Of a stretch of 64,000 bases of DNA, positions 17,051-29,000 are shown piece after piece; positions within the stretch are counted from its first letter, which is position 1; the number at the start of each line of letters is the position of its first letter. Under the pieces are notes generated by a model. The model had not been told where the DNA came from and did not search any database. It saw only the letters and a program-made list of their open reading frames with translations. The stretch covers positions 248,001 through 312,000 of the forward strand of contig NZ_CP011272.1 of the NCBI RefSeq assembly GCF_001610875.1, in the 5' to 3' direction. Origin of the DNA: Pirellula sp. SH-Sr6A (GTDB taxonomy: Bacteria; Planctomycetota; Planctomycetia; Pirellulales; Pirellulaceae). Position numbers and translations under genes: made by a program.

Positions 17051-18985
17051 TCAGTCTGATTCAAGAAGGGTGACGAGTCGATCCCGCATGCGAGAGAAGA
17101 CCGAGTCCCAATCCCAAAGCTTCGGCTGGCGGAACATCGTCATCGTCGGATACCAAGGGTTCTCTTCCCGGTCGTCGCTCATCCATCGCCATTCGGCGGC
17201 AAAGGATTTCGCCAGCCAAATGGGGCGTCCCAGCGCTCCGGTGAGGTGCGGAATCGCGGTGCATGGTGAGATGACCAAGTCCAGGTTTTGAATGATCGCC
17301 GCGGTGTCCATGAAGGCGCCCGCATTGGCATCGAGGTTTTCGAAGCGAATCAGTTCAAAGTCGATGTCCCCGAGCTGTTCCATCCCTTCCCGCTGTTGCA
17401 AACAAATCAGACGGACCCCGGGTACGGAAGCGATCGATTGAAACATCTTCAGCGGAACTCTGCGGACTTCATCGTTGGCGAAATTCGGGTTTCCTTGCCA
17501 AGCGATCCCGATTCGGAAACCGGTGTAGGGCGAGAGTTTCGCTTTCCACTGCTCCGTGAGCGATGGGGAGGGATAAAGGTAAGGGACGCTTTTGGGGACC
17601 GAGTCCCACGTCGTCCGAAGGGCATGGGGCAAACTCATCAACGGGATATGGAGATCGTAATCGGGGAGTGGATCCCCGTCGGCGATCACGCGTTCCAGGT
17701 AGGGGCAGGCGCTCAGGAGTGGAACGAGGCAACGGTGGGAGAGAAAGGTAATCTTTCCACCCAGCGCGTGGGCGATGTTGGCATAGCGGATGAATTGAAG
17801 CGAGTCCCCGAGGCCTTGCTCGCAATGGATCAGGAGCCGGCGGCCATCGAGGGCGGAACCATCCCATTCGGGTTTGGGGAACGTACGTGGTTTGTGTTTG
17901 CTGAGCTTGCGCTTTTCGTAGAGAGGCCAGCCTTGTTCAAATCGACCGGACTGCAGGTGGAGGAAGCCCTTCATCATCAGAGAGTCGATGTCATGGGGGC
18001 TGATTCGCAATGCGGTTTCGACCGCGTCTGAAGCTTGCGAGGTATGGCCGAGAAAGTTTCGGCACGCGGCGAGTTGGCAACCTGCGATGGCACCAAACTC
18101 ACGCCAAGTCTCTTCGGAGATTGTTGCGAACGGCGGGAGTTGAGGGTTGAGTTCCGAGCGGCGGCTACCCAAAAGCAGGGTTTGATCGAATGCGTGGCAA
18201 GCTTCTTCGAATCGATTTTGGGCGGCCAGGATAATGGCGAGGTTGCACCAGACAGAAAAGAAATCGGGAAGGAGTGCGAGCGCTTCGCGGCAAGCGGCTT
18301 CGGCATCCGGATAGCGTTTCGTGTTTTTAAGAACGGTCGCATAGTTGTTCAGCATGCCTGCGTGCCCCGGATGGAGCTCGACGATCCGCTTCCAAACCGT
18401 CACACCTTCTTCGCTGGGGACCGTTTCTTTAAGAAGGCATTGCCCATATCCGATCAGGGCCGCGCGGTGATCGGGATCGGTGGCCAAGAGGGTGCGGAAG
18501 TGCGGGATTGCGGCATCGTGCTTTCCGGTTTTGGTAAGGGTAAATGCCAACGACAAACGAGCGTCGACTGCGGTCGGGTCCAATTGGAGGGCGCGTTCGA
18601 GCAAAGGAAGAGCGTTCTCCAGTTTCCCTTGTTTGATTTGATTGGTCGCGAGATTTCGCAACGCATCGAATGCATCGGGATCGACCGACAAAGCCAGTCG
18701 GTAGTAATGCTCGGCCATGCTCAGATCCGAGATCCGCGAGTAGGCCGTCCCAAGGTTCACGAGAATGGGAGCATGGCGTGGGAATTGTTTCACTCCATGT
18801 TGAAGAATCGCGATCGCTTCGTTGGCTCGATCCGATTGAACGAGCAACGCTCCCAAGAGGTAGATCGCATCGACGCAATCGGATTGTTTGCCCAGGATTT
18901 CGCGGTAAAGCGATTCCGCTTGCCCCATCGAGCCGTTTCGATGAAGGTCCAACGCGGTTTGAATCTGTTCGACAATAGCATTCAT
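17051..18985 (-). CDS. TPR protein with glycosyltransferase-9-like C-terminal domain
   Basis: A protein of about 644 residues. Residues 1-330 carry about nine TPRs (for example AESLYREILGKQSDCVDAIYLLG). A C-terminal domain of about 290 residues contains LIHCEQGLGDSLQFIRYAN, FRIGIAWQGNPNFANDEVR and TAAIIQNLDLVISPCTAIPHLTGALGRP, the pattern of ADP-heptose-transferase-like (GT-B, GT9-related) domains in many TPR proteins. The sugar donor is unknown. The ATG at 18985 (MNAIVEQIQTALDLHRNG) is preferred because homologous TPR proteins start there; an upstream extension to 19054 is possible. It is first in the pair with the GT41-like gene and divergent from the giant Calx-beta gene 1 kb away. Confidence 0.82.
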   Translation of the reverse strand: MNAIVEQIQTALDLHRNGSMGQAESLYREILGKQSDCVDAIYLLGALLVQSDRANEAIAILQHGVKQFPRHAPILVNLGTAYSRISDLSMAEHYYRLALSVDPDAFDALRNLATNQIKQGKLENALPLLERALQLDPTAVDARLSLAFTLTKTGKHDAAIPHFRTLLATDPDHRAALIGYGQCLLKETVPSEEGVTVWKRIVELHPGHAGMLNNYATVLKNTKRYPDAEAACREALALLPDFFSVWCNLAIILAAQNRFEEACHAFDQTLLLGSRRSELNPQLPPFATISEETWREFGAIAGCQLAACRNFLGHTSQASDAVETALRISPHDIDSLMMKGFLHLQSGRFEQGWPLYEKRKLSKHKPRTFPKPEWDGSALDGRRLLIHCEQGLGDSLQFIRYANIAHALGGKITFLSHRCLVPLLSACPYLERVIADGDPLPDYDLHIPLMSLPHALRTTWDSVPKSVPYLYPSPSLTEQWKAKLSPYTGFRIGIAWQGNPNFANDEVRRVPLKMFQSIASVPGVRLICLQQREGMEQLGDIDFELIRFENLDANAGAFMDTAAIIQNLDLVISPCTAIPHLTGALGRPIWLAKSFAAEWRWMSDDREENPWYPTMTMFRQPKLWDWDSVFSRMRDRLVTLLESD

Positions 18986-20029
18986 AGGGACGTAGGCGAG
19001 GATAGGGAGATCCGAGGCGTGTGAAGGTGCAGTCGATCCAGTCCGAGGAGTCACCTCGTTCGGTGGTTCTCATAGGTTCACGGGAGAAACGACAGCGAGA
19101 CGATGCGTTTCCAAACCGGCTTCTTACTATAGCAAGCCGTTGACGAACCAAGCATGAATGGGAGATCGTATCGAGGTCTATTAAACCGGCACGCTAACCG
19201 TTCCTATTACGATCGCATCCTCATCTTTTGTTGGTTTGTAGGGATTGATGAAGCGCATTCATGCACGACGACTGGGGCCGACTCTTCGACTGCACGCGTT
19301 TACGAATCGGGCGCGCGCATGCGCGATGACGCTAGATGAATGAATCAATCGTTACTGCGATGTCGCGCAAGTCTGTTCGGCGATGGTTCGATTCACGAAT
19401 TGAGAATCAACGCAAGCGTGGCAACCGCAAAACAGCCGTTTTTTTGAATGGATGCCGGTCGCGTTCCGGCACGCAACCGGCACTCCATTTTCAACACGCG
19501 ATGGAGTCGCGAAGAACAAACGGGCACGGAAAGTGAAAGTGGCTACTTCAACGCATACTTCCAGACAAGTTCTCATTCTCACCAACGAATTGATTGATAG
19601 AACCGCCACGTAATCGGTGCATCTTTTTGTCATGCGCTCATGCAAAGGAAGCTTGCTTTGCGTTCTCAAAACAAAGTCGGCAGAAAGCGAACAAGTTATT
19701 TTCCTATTTTAGCGCGCTATTTTCTTGGTTCATGGAGCTTGACTGACGAGCGTGCCGGTTCCCGTTGCTTGACGGCATGTATTGCCCATCTAAATTACGA
19801 GGCTTGTGTCGGATGGAAGGATTGTTCCTTCCGTGACAACTGTGCCGCCGCCCAAATCCAACCCCGCCTTCTTTGTGATTACATCGTTGAAAGTTGCCCA
19901 GCTTCCTTCGAGTCTGCTTAACTCAATTAGCCCGCTGAACTCAATTGTTGTTAAGGGTCTTCGGATCGGCTTCGTCGCTGACTTTCGTATTCATCTTGTT
20001 GCTGCAACTGTTAGTTCGAGAGATTTATT
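18986..20029. other. 1-kb intergenic region upstream of the giant surface-protein gene
   Basis: No convincing gene was found; the short ORFs here (61-105 codons) have no recognisable features. The region is more AT-rich than its surroundings, especially 19200-19720. It separates two divergent transcription units and probably contains regulatory sequence for both. No repeats of the R2 or 541-bp type occur here. Confidence 0.6.
19769..19796 (+). promoter_or_regulatory. Weak candidate promoter for the giant Calx-beta gene
   Basis: TTGACG (5/6) and TAAATT (4/6) are 16 bp apart, about 235 bp upstream of the start codon. Consensus match only; a long leader would result. Confidence 0.25.
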
Positions 20030-23000
20030 ATGATTCGTCGCTCCCACCGTGATTCCGCCAAATCTGCTGCACGTACTGCTCGGATTCGCGAGAAGGCTTA
20101 CTTGATGAGGAACCAAGTCCGCAAGTCTGCGGAGAGTTTCGTTATGCGCTACCAGGCTAGAATGGCTTGGTGGTCGCGAACCTTCCGAACGCCGTCGTTG
20201 GGTCTCCTGCATTGGGCAACCGGGCAAGCGAAGACATTGTGGGCGGCCTTCATGGCGATCTTGGGTTTGTCGCCAAAGGGGTGGGGTAAGGGATCATCGC
20301 GGCGAGCGCCCGCCGTTCGGCAAAGTTACTTCCGAACAGCGTTGTGCGAAGGGTTGGAAGAGCGAAAGCTTCTCGCGGTGGATATCTTCACCAACGATTC
20401 GAACTTGCAGGAAGGTGGCCCGGTTCAAAACGGCCAGTTCTTCCTCACACGAAGCGGCAATGTGGGTAACGAAGTCGTCACGTTGGCGTTCGACACCACA
20501 TCCGGATTTGCGAACACCGAAAACGCCGACTTTGTGGCAACCGCTGCGAGTGTCAAGATTTATGAGTTCGGGAAACCTTCCTTGTTGAACGTCACCATTC
20601 CCGCAGGGTCAACGAGTCTTGTGATCGACATCGACGCGATCGATGACAATTTGTACGACGGCGGGACAGAAACGGTGAAGGTAGCGTTGATTACTTCTTC
20701 GAGTGAAGCGATCGGATTGAAGACCAATGCCCAAATCGGGATCATCGATAACGAGACCGCTCCGACGATTCGAATCGTGGCCTCCGATGCATCGGCTACT
20801 GAAAATGCGGGAGGAACCGATCCAGGTGAATTCACCGTGGAGTATGTCGGTTCCCCGAGCGACAAGGCCGCCGTCGTGAACATGACTTACACTGTGCCCG
20901 GGAACACGGTAACCACTGCGTCCTCAGCCGATTACAATTCCGCTGGATCAGCGACGATTCCTGCTGGGAGCCAGAGCACGGTTGTAGCGGTAACCATCAA
21001 CGACGATAACTTGGTCGAAGCCACTGAGACCATCAAAGCGAAGATCACTTTGGCCTCGGCGAATCCATTGATCGTCGTTGGTAGTTCCGACACCGATGTC
21101 ATCACCATTGCCGATACACCTGACACGGCCAAAGTTTCGATCGGTCCCTTTGTTGCTGCGACCGTGAGTGAAACCGGGGGTGTTGCGACTGCAAAGATTT
21201 CGCAAACCCAGGCCTCTAGTTCTCCAACGGTTGTCAAGTACTCGTTGATCACGGGAACGACGGCCACCGAAGGAACCGATTTCACGTTTGGGCTGGTATC
21301 GGAAATCGAGGCCAACGATTCGGTGTTTGGTCCACAGCAGTTTGCTTCCGGAGCGCAGGGCCTGGCCGGGTTCTCGCTGAACAACGATTCGGAAATTGCG
21401 AATTCCACAACGGTTCCGCATTTGACGGTCAATAGCACCACGGGAACTAATAACGGAACGGCCGACGTCTATGCCTTCTATACCTCCACGGGAGGTGCAT
21501 CGGTGTTTGATATCGACACCACGACCGGCGGTTTCAATTCCTTCCTCGAAGTCTTCGACGGCAATGGTACGCTGCTCGGCTCCAACGATAACCTCTTTGA
21601 AGGTAGCGGTAGTGGTAGTGGTGGAGGACCGAACACGACCGACTCCCAGGTCTCCGTCAATCTGCCCAGTGCGGGGATTTACTATGTACGCGTTACCGCA
21701 GGGACCGCTGGCTCGAGCGCCAATAGCGCTGGAGCGAGTGCTGGGGCGAATACGGGAGCGACAGGAGCTCAAAGCTATCGATTGCATTTGTCGGTACCGG
21801 GTGCCCAAAACTATGGGGTGATCGGAGCGGGTAGCACGAATGTTCCCCTGATCATGAGCGCGATCGGCGACAGTTTGGTTGAACCCGATGAAGACATCAA
21901 AGTTCGGCTCGACTCCATTCCTCTCGCGGACAGCGACATCAGCTTCCAAAGCGGGACCGCCACAGACGCTTCTCGCAACGCAGCGGTAACGATTTTGGAC
22001 GACGACAATGCCAAGATTACCGTTACCTCCACCAAAGCCGTCGAACCCGGCACCAACGGTGTCTTCACCTTCACACAAAGTTTGAAGAGCTCTTCGAACA
22101 CGGTCGTAGAAGTTGTCGTCGACAACATCAATTCGACCACAAAGAGCTTGTTCAATGGTTCCGTTTCGGATCCTGCTGATCATACCCTGGCACAAACGTT
22201 GACTGTCACCATCGCTGCGAACACCACGCAGACGACATTGACCGTTCCGGTCATCGATTCGGCCTTGATCGAAGAAGACGAAACGTTGGTGGTCAAGCTT
22301 GCGACCAAAACCACCACCGACCCACAAATTACCCTGGCTGCTCCGACCGCCTCGATGCTCTTCCAAGACGAAGATCTAGGAGTGGTGGACGTCGACGCGA
22401 CATTCTCGCCAGCCGTCGAAGGAGTCAGCAACGGGAAGTTCACCTTCTTCTTGGCAGAACCACCTGGATATCCCATTGGCAAGCTGACCACGAGCGATCG
22501 CGATACGGTGATCGAGTACACCATCAGCGGATCGGCGACACCAGGAGTGGACTTTGCTCCTCTAACAGGTACCGCGACGATTCCTGCGTTTGCTTCATCG
22601 ACCGATGTCATCATCGACGTCATGGGTGCATTCAATGACCTGGAGCTCGAGGCAAACGAGACGGTCATCATCTCGATTACCAAGCTCCTTACACCGACCG
22701 ACTCCAACATTTCGGTTGGAGTCGGCTCTCCGACCGATCAGTTGGTGATCGTCGACAACGATTCCTTGACCGTTTCGGTCAGCAAGACTCTGGACGCATT
22801 CGAAGGTGGGGCAAAGGGTGTTTTCACCTTTGAAACCGTCGGTACAGGGATAACCGTTGTTCCTACAGTCGTCACGTACAAAGTGAATGCGTTGAGCTCT
22901 GCGGTGGAGGGAGTTGATTTTGGATTCCTCACTGGGACTGTCACGATTCCAGCAGGGGCAGCACCTCAATCTGCGACGGTAGAGATCGATGCGACGGGTG

Positions 23001-26000
23001 CTTTCGATGACGGGCTATTCGAAGGAAACGAGACCGTTTTTATCGAGATCGTTTCGGTCAGTGGTGGTCCCGGCGTAACAGGCTCTGGTAACGCGGTAGG
23101 GAATATTATCGACGACGAATCGGGCACTGTAACGATTACCAAGGTGGATGACGCTGCAGAAGGAAACACGAACGGCAAATTCCAAATCACGTTAGGTGGT
23201 CAAAGCCCATTGCCGACTGTGGTCGAATACTCGGTTCTGACCGGGAACATCAACGATGCGACCCCCGGGAGTGATTACGTCGCACTGGGTCCAACCGGCA
23301 AGGTAACGTTTGCTCCGTTCCAGACCAGTACCACGTTGCTGGTCGATGTAATGGATGATGGGATCAGCGAAGGAACCGAAACCGTCCGCGTGCAGGTTAC
23401 CAAGGTCCTCAGCGGTATCGGCTATACCCCAGCCGGTGGACCTGCGACCGTGAACATCTTCTCCGATCAAGAAGTCGAGTTGAGCGTTGTCGATTCGGTA
23501 GCCACCGAGACGCCACTGAACAACGACTCCGCATCGTTTGCAGTGAAGCTCTACAGCCCGAGCGCTGGGATTTACACTTCAAGTGAAACTCCCACGGTCG
23601 TGACCTACCAAGTCCTCACAGGTAACGCAGATGATGCGACGGCTGGTTCGGACTATCCTGCCCTAACCGGAACAGTGACCATTGCAGCGAACCAAACGTC
23701 TGCCGTTATCACGGTTGCAGCTACCGACGACAATTTGATCGAAGAGACCGAGAAGGTCCGGATCAAGCTGTTGAGCGTATCCAGTGGTGCTGGAGACATC
23801 ACGATTTCCAAGTCGTTGGATCAAGGATTTGTATCGATCAACGACAATGACGCAGGATACGTCTCGGTGAAAGCGACCAAGTCGCCCGCACAGGACAATC
23901 CCGCTAGCGACGTCGACGGAGAGTTCACATTCTTCCTAAGCCAGCCCAGCGCGACGAACACTGTCGTGACCTACTCGATCGCGGGCACAGCGACCTCGGG
24001 AGCAGGCAATGATTATGCGACCCTCTCAGGGACGGTAACCATTCCGGCCAATAGCACGTCGGCAACCGTGCTGGTTGATGTATTCAACGACAACATCGTC
24101 GAAGGAACCGAGACGGTCAAAGTCACCATGACTGCGATCACCTCGGGTGATCCGCAGATCAAGCTTGGTTCGTTGGGTGGCCCATCGCTGAAATTCCAAC
24201 AAGGGTTGGGGACCTACAACAGCAGTGAAGACACCTTCATTTCTCTTGCGTTCCCGACCGTGAACTTCGATGGAGGAGCGATTCAGGTCGATACCGATTC
24301 ACTGCCCGTTCCATCGAGTGCAGCGGAACACGGATTGCTGAAGTTTGGAGGAATTATCGGCCCATCGGCTATTCCGTTAGGGGCACCGATTCAGAACGCC
24401 GTTCTCTCGTTAACCACGACGATCGGCGGTCCGGTATCCCTGCACGAACTGTTCGGTGGCTGGTCCGAGGGAACGGCAACTTGGAACACGGTATTTGGTG
24501 GTAACGGGATCCAGCCGGATGGTTTGGAATCCTCGGCATCCGGTCCTTTGGCGATCTTACCGAGCTTCTCCACCACTCCAGTCAATGTCACGTCGAACGT
24601 GCAATCCTGGTCCAGTGGAAATCCAAACTTCGGATGGGCCATCCTCCCGAACAACCCCTTGATTGGAACAAAGATTGTCAGCTCGGAAGGTCTGTTCGGA
24701 GCCAGACCCTACTTGACGGTGGATCTGGATCTCTCTGCGACCGTTGAAATCGTGGACACCGATACTGCAACGGTTCAGGTCTTCGGGACGTCCGATGCAG
24801 TCGAGCCAGGCATACAGGGCAAGTTCATGATTGTGATGACCAACCCGTCCAGTTCAGCTGTAACGGTTTACTACGAGGATCTGCTTACAGGAACTGCCGT
24901 ATCGGGTAGCGATTATGTCCCGGTTCCATCCGGCTCGATCGTGATTCCAGCGAACGCGACCAATGCGACCGTATTCATTACCCCCAACAACGACAGTTTG
25001 ATCGAGTTCCCTGAGACAGTGAACCTCAAGATCACCAAGATCGTAACGGCAGACCCTGAGATCACTCTCGGTTCTCCTGTGACGGGCACGGTCACTATCA
25101 ATGACAATGATTTCGGCGTCATCTCGTTCGGTGCTGTGGTCAATGGCGATGAAAACACAATGGGGAACACGAAGCTTTCTCCGATTAATGGGACGGCAGT
25201 TATCAATTTGACCGTACCGAGCGACACCGACACCGTGCTGGCTCTATCGGTAACAGGAACTGCCACCGCGGGGAGCGATTACAACGCCCTGCCAGCGTTG
25301 GTCACCATACCGGCGAACTTCTTATCCACCACAATCACCATCGAGGTGATCGATGATGGAATCAATGAAGCGGCTGGTGAGTCGGTTATTTTGAAATTGG
25401 ACTCCATCGTCTCGGGTAACCCCAGCATCTTTGGAACTCCCACCAGCAAGACCGTCTTGATTCTGGATGACGAGCAAGTGTTGGAGGTCAACAACGTCGC
25501 GACCATTAAGAACGCTGTGGAAGGAACGACCAACGGCGAATTCCAATTCCAATTGAATTTCCCGAGTGACAAGCCAACTGTCATCACCTATCAGGTTATC
25601 AATCCAGCTGGTGGTGCGGGGCTAGCCGCCCTCGCAGTGGACGGCAAGGCTCCTGACTACAACGGATCCGCGCTAACCGGTTCGGTAGGCCCAACCTATG
25701 TCACGGGAACGGTAACGATCCCTGCGAATTCGACTTCGGTTTCGCTCCCAGTGGTGCCGTTCCTGGATTACGTGACAGAAGGGCCCGAGACGGTCCAGCT
25801 GCAGATCACGTCGGTTTCGAATGGCAACGGTGTGTTGAACGCTACACCGAATGCTTTCGTGACCATCAACGATCTGGAATACAAGGTAGCGGTGACCAAG
25901 ACTGATAGCCCGGGTGCTGAGCCCGGACCAGCAGCGGGCTCCAATGCCCAGTTCACCTTTACCTTGACCAATCCGCTCCCTGAGCCGACCGTGGTCACGT

Positions 26001-29000
26001 ACAGTGTGGTCCCGGGCGCTGGACTGTTCATTTCCCCTGCATTCGATCCCGATACCAATCTTCCTGACGTCGGACCTCTCTCGGGTACTTTGACGATTCC
26101 GGCGAACACCACCCAATTCACCTTGAGCGTCGATGTTATCGACGACTTGAAGTTGGAAGGGGACGAAACCCTCACGTTGCAAATCACGGGTGCATCGACA
26201 GCTGGCCCCAGTTACAAGTGGGGCCCAGCACCTGTTCCAACCATTGACTCGACACCTGCGACGCAAGTGGTCGTGGACAATGACACGACCACCGTTTCTG
26301 TAAGCGGTGTCGATGGAACCGAGTCTGGACAACCTTTGGCATTGAGCGATGGCAAGTTTGTCATCTCTCAAGGAAATGTTTCCGCGACCGACACCGTCGT
26401 GAAGTACAAGATCCTGGCTTCCAGTACGGCAACGAGTGGCTCGGACTATTCGACCATTTCGACGACGCTAGCGACAATTCCAGCAGGTCAATTGTCGACA
26501 TGGGTAACCGTTGATGTCCAGCAAGACAATTTGCTCGAACCGACCGAAACCGTGAACATTCAATTGCTGAGTTTGGAGGGCCCAACCGATCCAAGTGCTA
26601 AGCTTGGAACCACTCTTGGTACGGTCAACATCACGGACGACGACACATCGACAGCGTTCTTGATCCCTACCAGCCCTATCGGATTCGAGCCAGGGACGAA
26701 CGACGGTGTGTTCACCGTCTTCCTCACCAACCCATCATCGACAAATACCGTCGTCACCTTCTCGCTCGATCCGAGCGGAGATGCGACCCCAGGATTGGGC
26801 AACGATTACCAGTTGTTGGATAAGTTGGCAGGAACAACGCTAGCGATCCCAGTTGGTAGCGTAACCGTCCCTGCAGGACAGACGTCGACCACGATCATTG
26901 TGGATGTTCTCGATGACAACATCATCGAAAACGATGAGACAGTGAAGATCAAACTTTCGTCGACTAGCAACGCAAAGATCACTGCGGATACAACCTTGAA
27001 GACCGTCACCATTCAAGATTTGACCGGTTTCTCGGTCGATCAAGACACCGCGAAGGTGGTGGTGAGCAAGCTCGTGGATGGGGATGAGAACAAGGCTGGT
27101 TTGCCGATCGATGGCAAGTTCTTGCTGACATTGGTACCGACCAACCCGAACTACAACCCGCTCAATGGCAAGTTCTATTCTGACGAGAACACCGTTGTCG
27201 AGTATGTGGTTCAAGGATCCAGCACGGCGACCAACGGCAGCGATTTCAATCTCGCCGTCACGGGAACGGTAACGATCTCGGCCGGGGATACGACCGCCAT
27301 CTTGACGGTTCCAGTCCTTGAAGACAACTTGGCTGAGTTCACCGAGACGGTGGATATCAAACTCACATCGATCAAGGGAGTGCATGTCGCGGCGATTTCT
27401 GCCGACTCCACTCCTGCGACGGTGAGCATCCTCGATGATGACGCCAGCGTTCTCACGATTTCGAGTCCGACCGTTGTGGAAACGGACAGCGGTACGGTGG
27501 CGATGAAGTTCTTGGTCACCAGCCCAACGGCTGTTGCAGGTGGTTTCAGTGTTTCCTTTGCGGTAGCGGATGTGACGACTAACAAGTCGGGTCCATCCGA
27601 TTACAGCGTAGCGACGAGCAGTCCACTTGCCTTCACGGGAATCGCGGGTGAAACGCAATTCATCGTGATCGATGTCAACGGCGACACGTTGGTAGAAGCG
27701 ACTGAAACCCTCAAGGTAACGTTGACTTCGGCTACTCCTGGATCGCCGCTGGTGATTGCAGGTGCGGTCGGAACGGGAACGATTACGAACGACGACAAGG
27801 CCGTCTTCACCATTGCGGATGTAACGGTGGTGGAGGACACGGACAAAACCTCGCCATCCGGCGACGGATCGCCTGCCTTCGTCGAGATGGAATTTGAGGT
27901 CAAGGTAAGCAATCCGATCGACGTCGCGACCGACATCGACATCAACTTCACCGACCTCACTGCGGTAGGTGGTGACTTTGACAGCTTCCTCAACATCGCC
28001 AAGCCGGTACCGGTGCCGCAGTTGGTGGGTGGAATCGATTACGACAACGATGCCGCCAATGGTGGCGTAGGAGCTTACAATTCGAAGGTGACCTTCAGTG
28101 CAAACTCGACCACCAGTCAGAAGTTCCGCGTGCGGGTCAATAACGATTCCATCGTAGAAGGTGGGTTGCTCAACTCCTTTGGCAATGAGCAATTCGAGGT
28201 TACGATGGTCGACAAGACCGGAACTCGCAACACCGACGTCAACGATAAGGCGATCGGAACGATCACCGATGACGATGTCGCGACCGTAAGCTTGGTCACC
28301 AACGATCCTTTGGCATCGGAACCCTTCGACACAGTCAATGAAGGAAACGGACAGTTCACCGTGGTACAAACCGCGGTATCCAGTTCGCCAACCATCATCA
28401 GTTACACGGTAGGTGGCTCGGCGTCGCCGGGTTCTGACTACAAGGCTCTGACTGGTGTCGTCACCATTCCAGCAGGTGCGACCTCGGCGTTCATCGACGT
28501 AACGGTTGTGGACAGTGCAGAGTTGGAAGACGACGAGACGGTCGTGGTCACCTTGACCAAGATCACGAGCGGAGACCCCGATGTCACCCTCACGGGAACG
28601 TTAGCTGGAACGGTTACGATTTACGACGACGATCAAGCACTCGTGACGCTCAAGGCGAACGATCCGAACGCATCGGAAGATCCTCTCGATGACGGACAGT
28701 TCACGGTGAGTTTGTCGGAAGTCAGCGACACCAACACCGTCGTAACGTACTCGATCGCCGCCGGTGTGGGCCAAGCGACCAACGGCGCGGACTACAAAGC
28801 GTTGAGTGGAACAGTCACGATCCCAGCGGGTCAAACCGAAACCAAGATCGACGTGAGTGTTCTGCAGGACGTCGCCGTGGAGTCGGCTGAGACTGTGACG
28901 CTGACTCTGACCGGTCTGCTTTCGCCCACGAACGCAGATATCAAGATCGGGGGTGCGAACAATGACACCGTCACCATCGCCGACGATTCCGACGGTATCT

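Noticed and set aside
20948-22366. 472-codon and 509-codon minus-strand ORFs inside the Calx-beta gene (also at 26840-28369)
   Set aside because: They are antisense shadows from the strong codon bias and repeated structure of the plus-strand gene.
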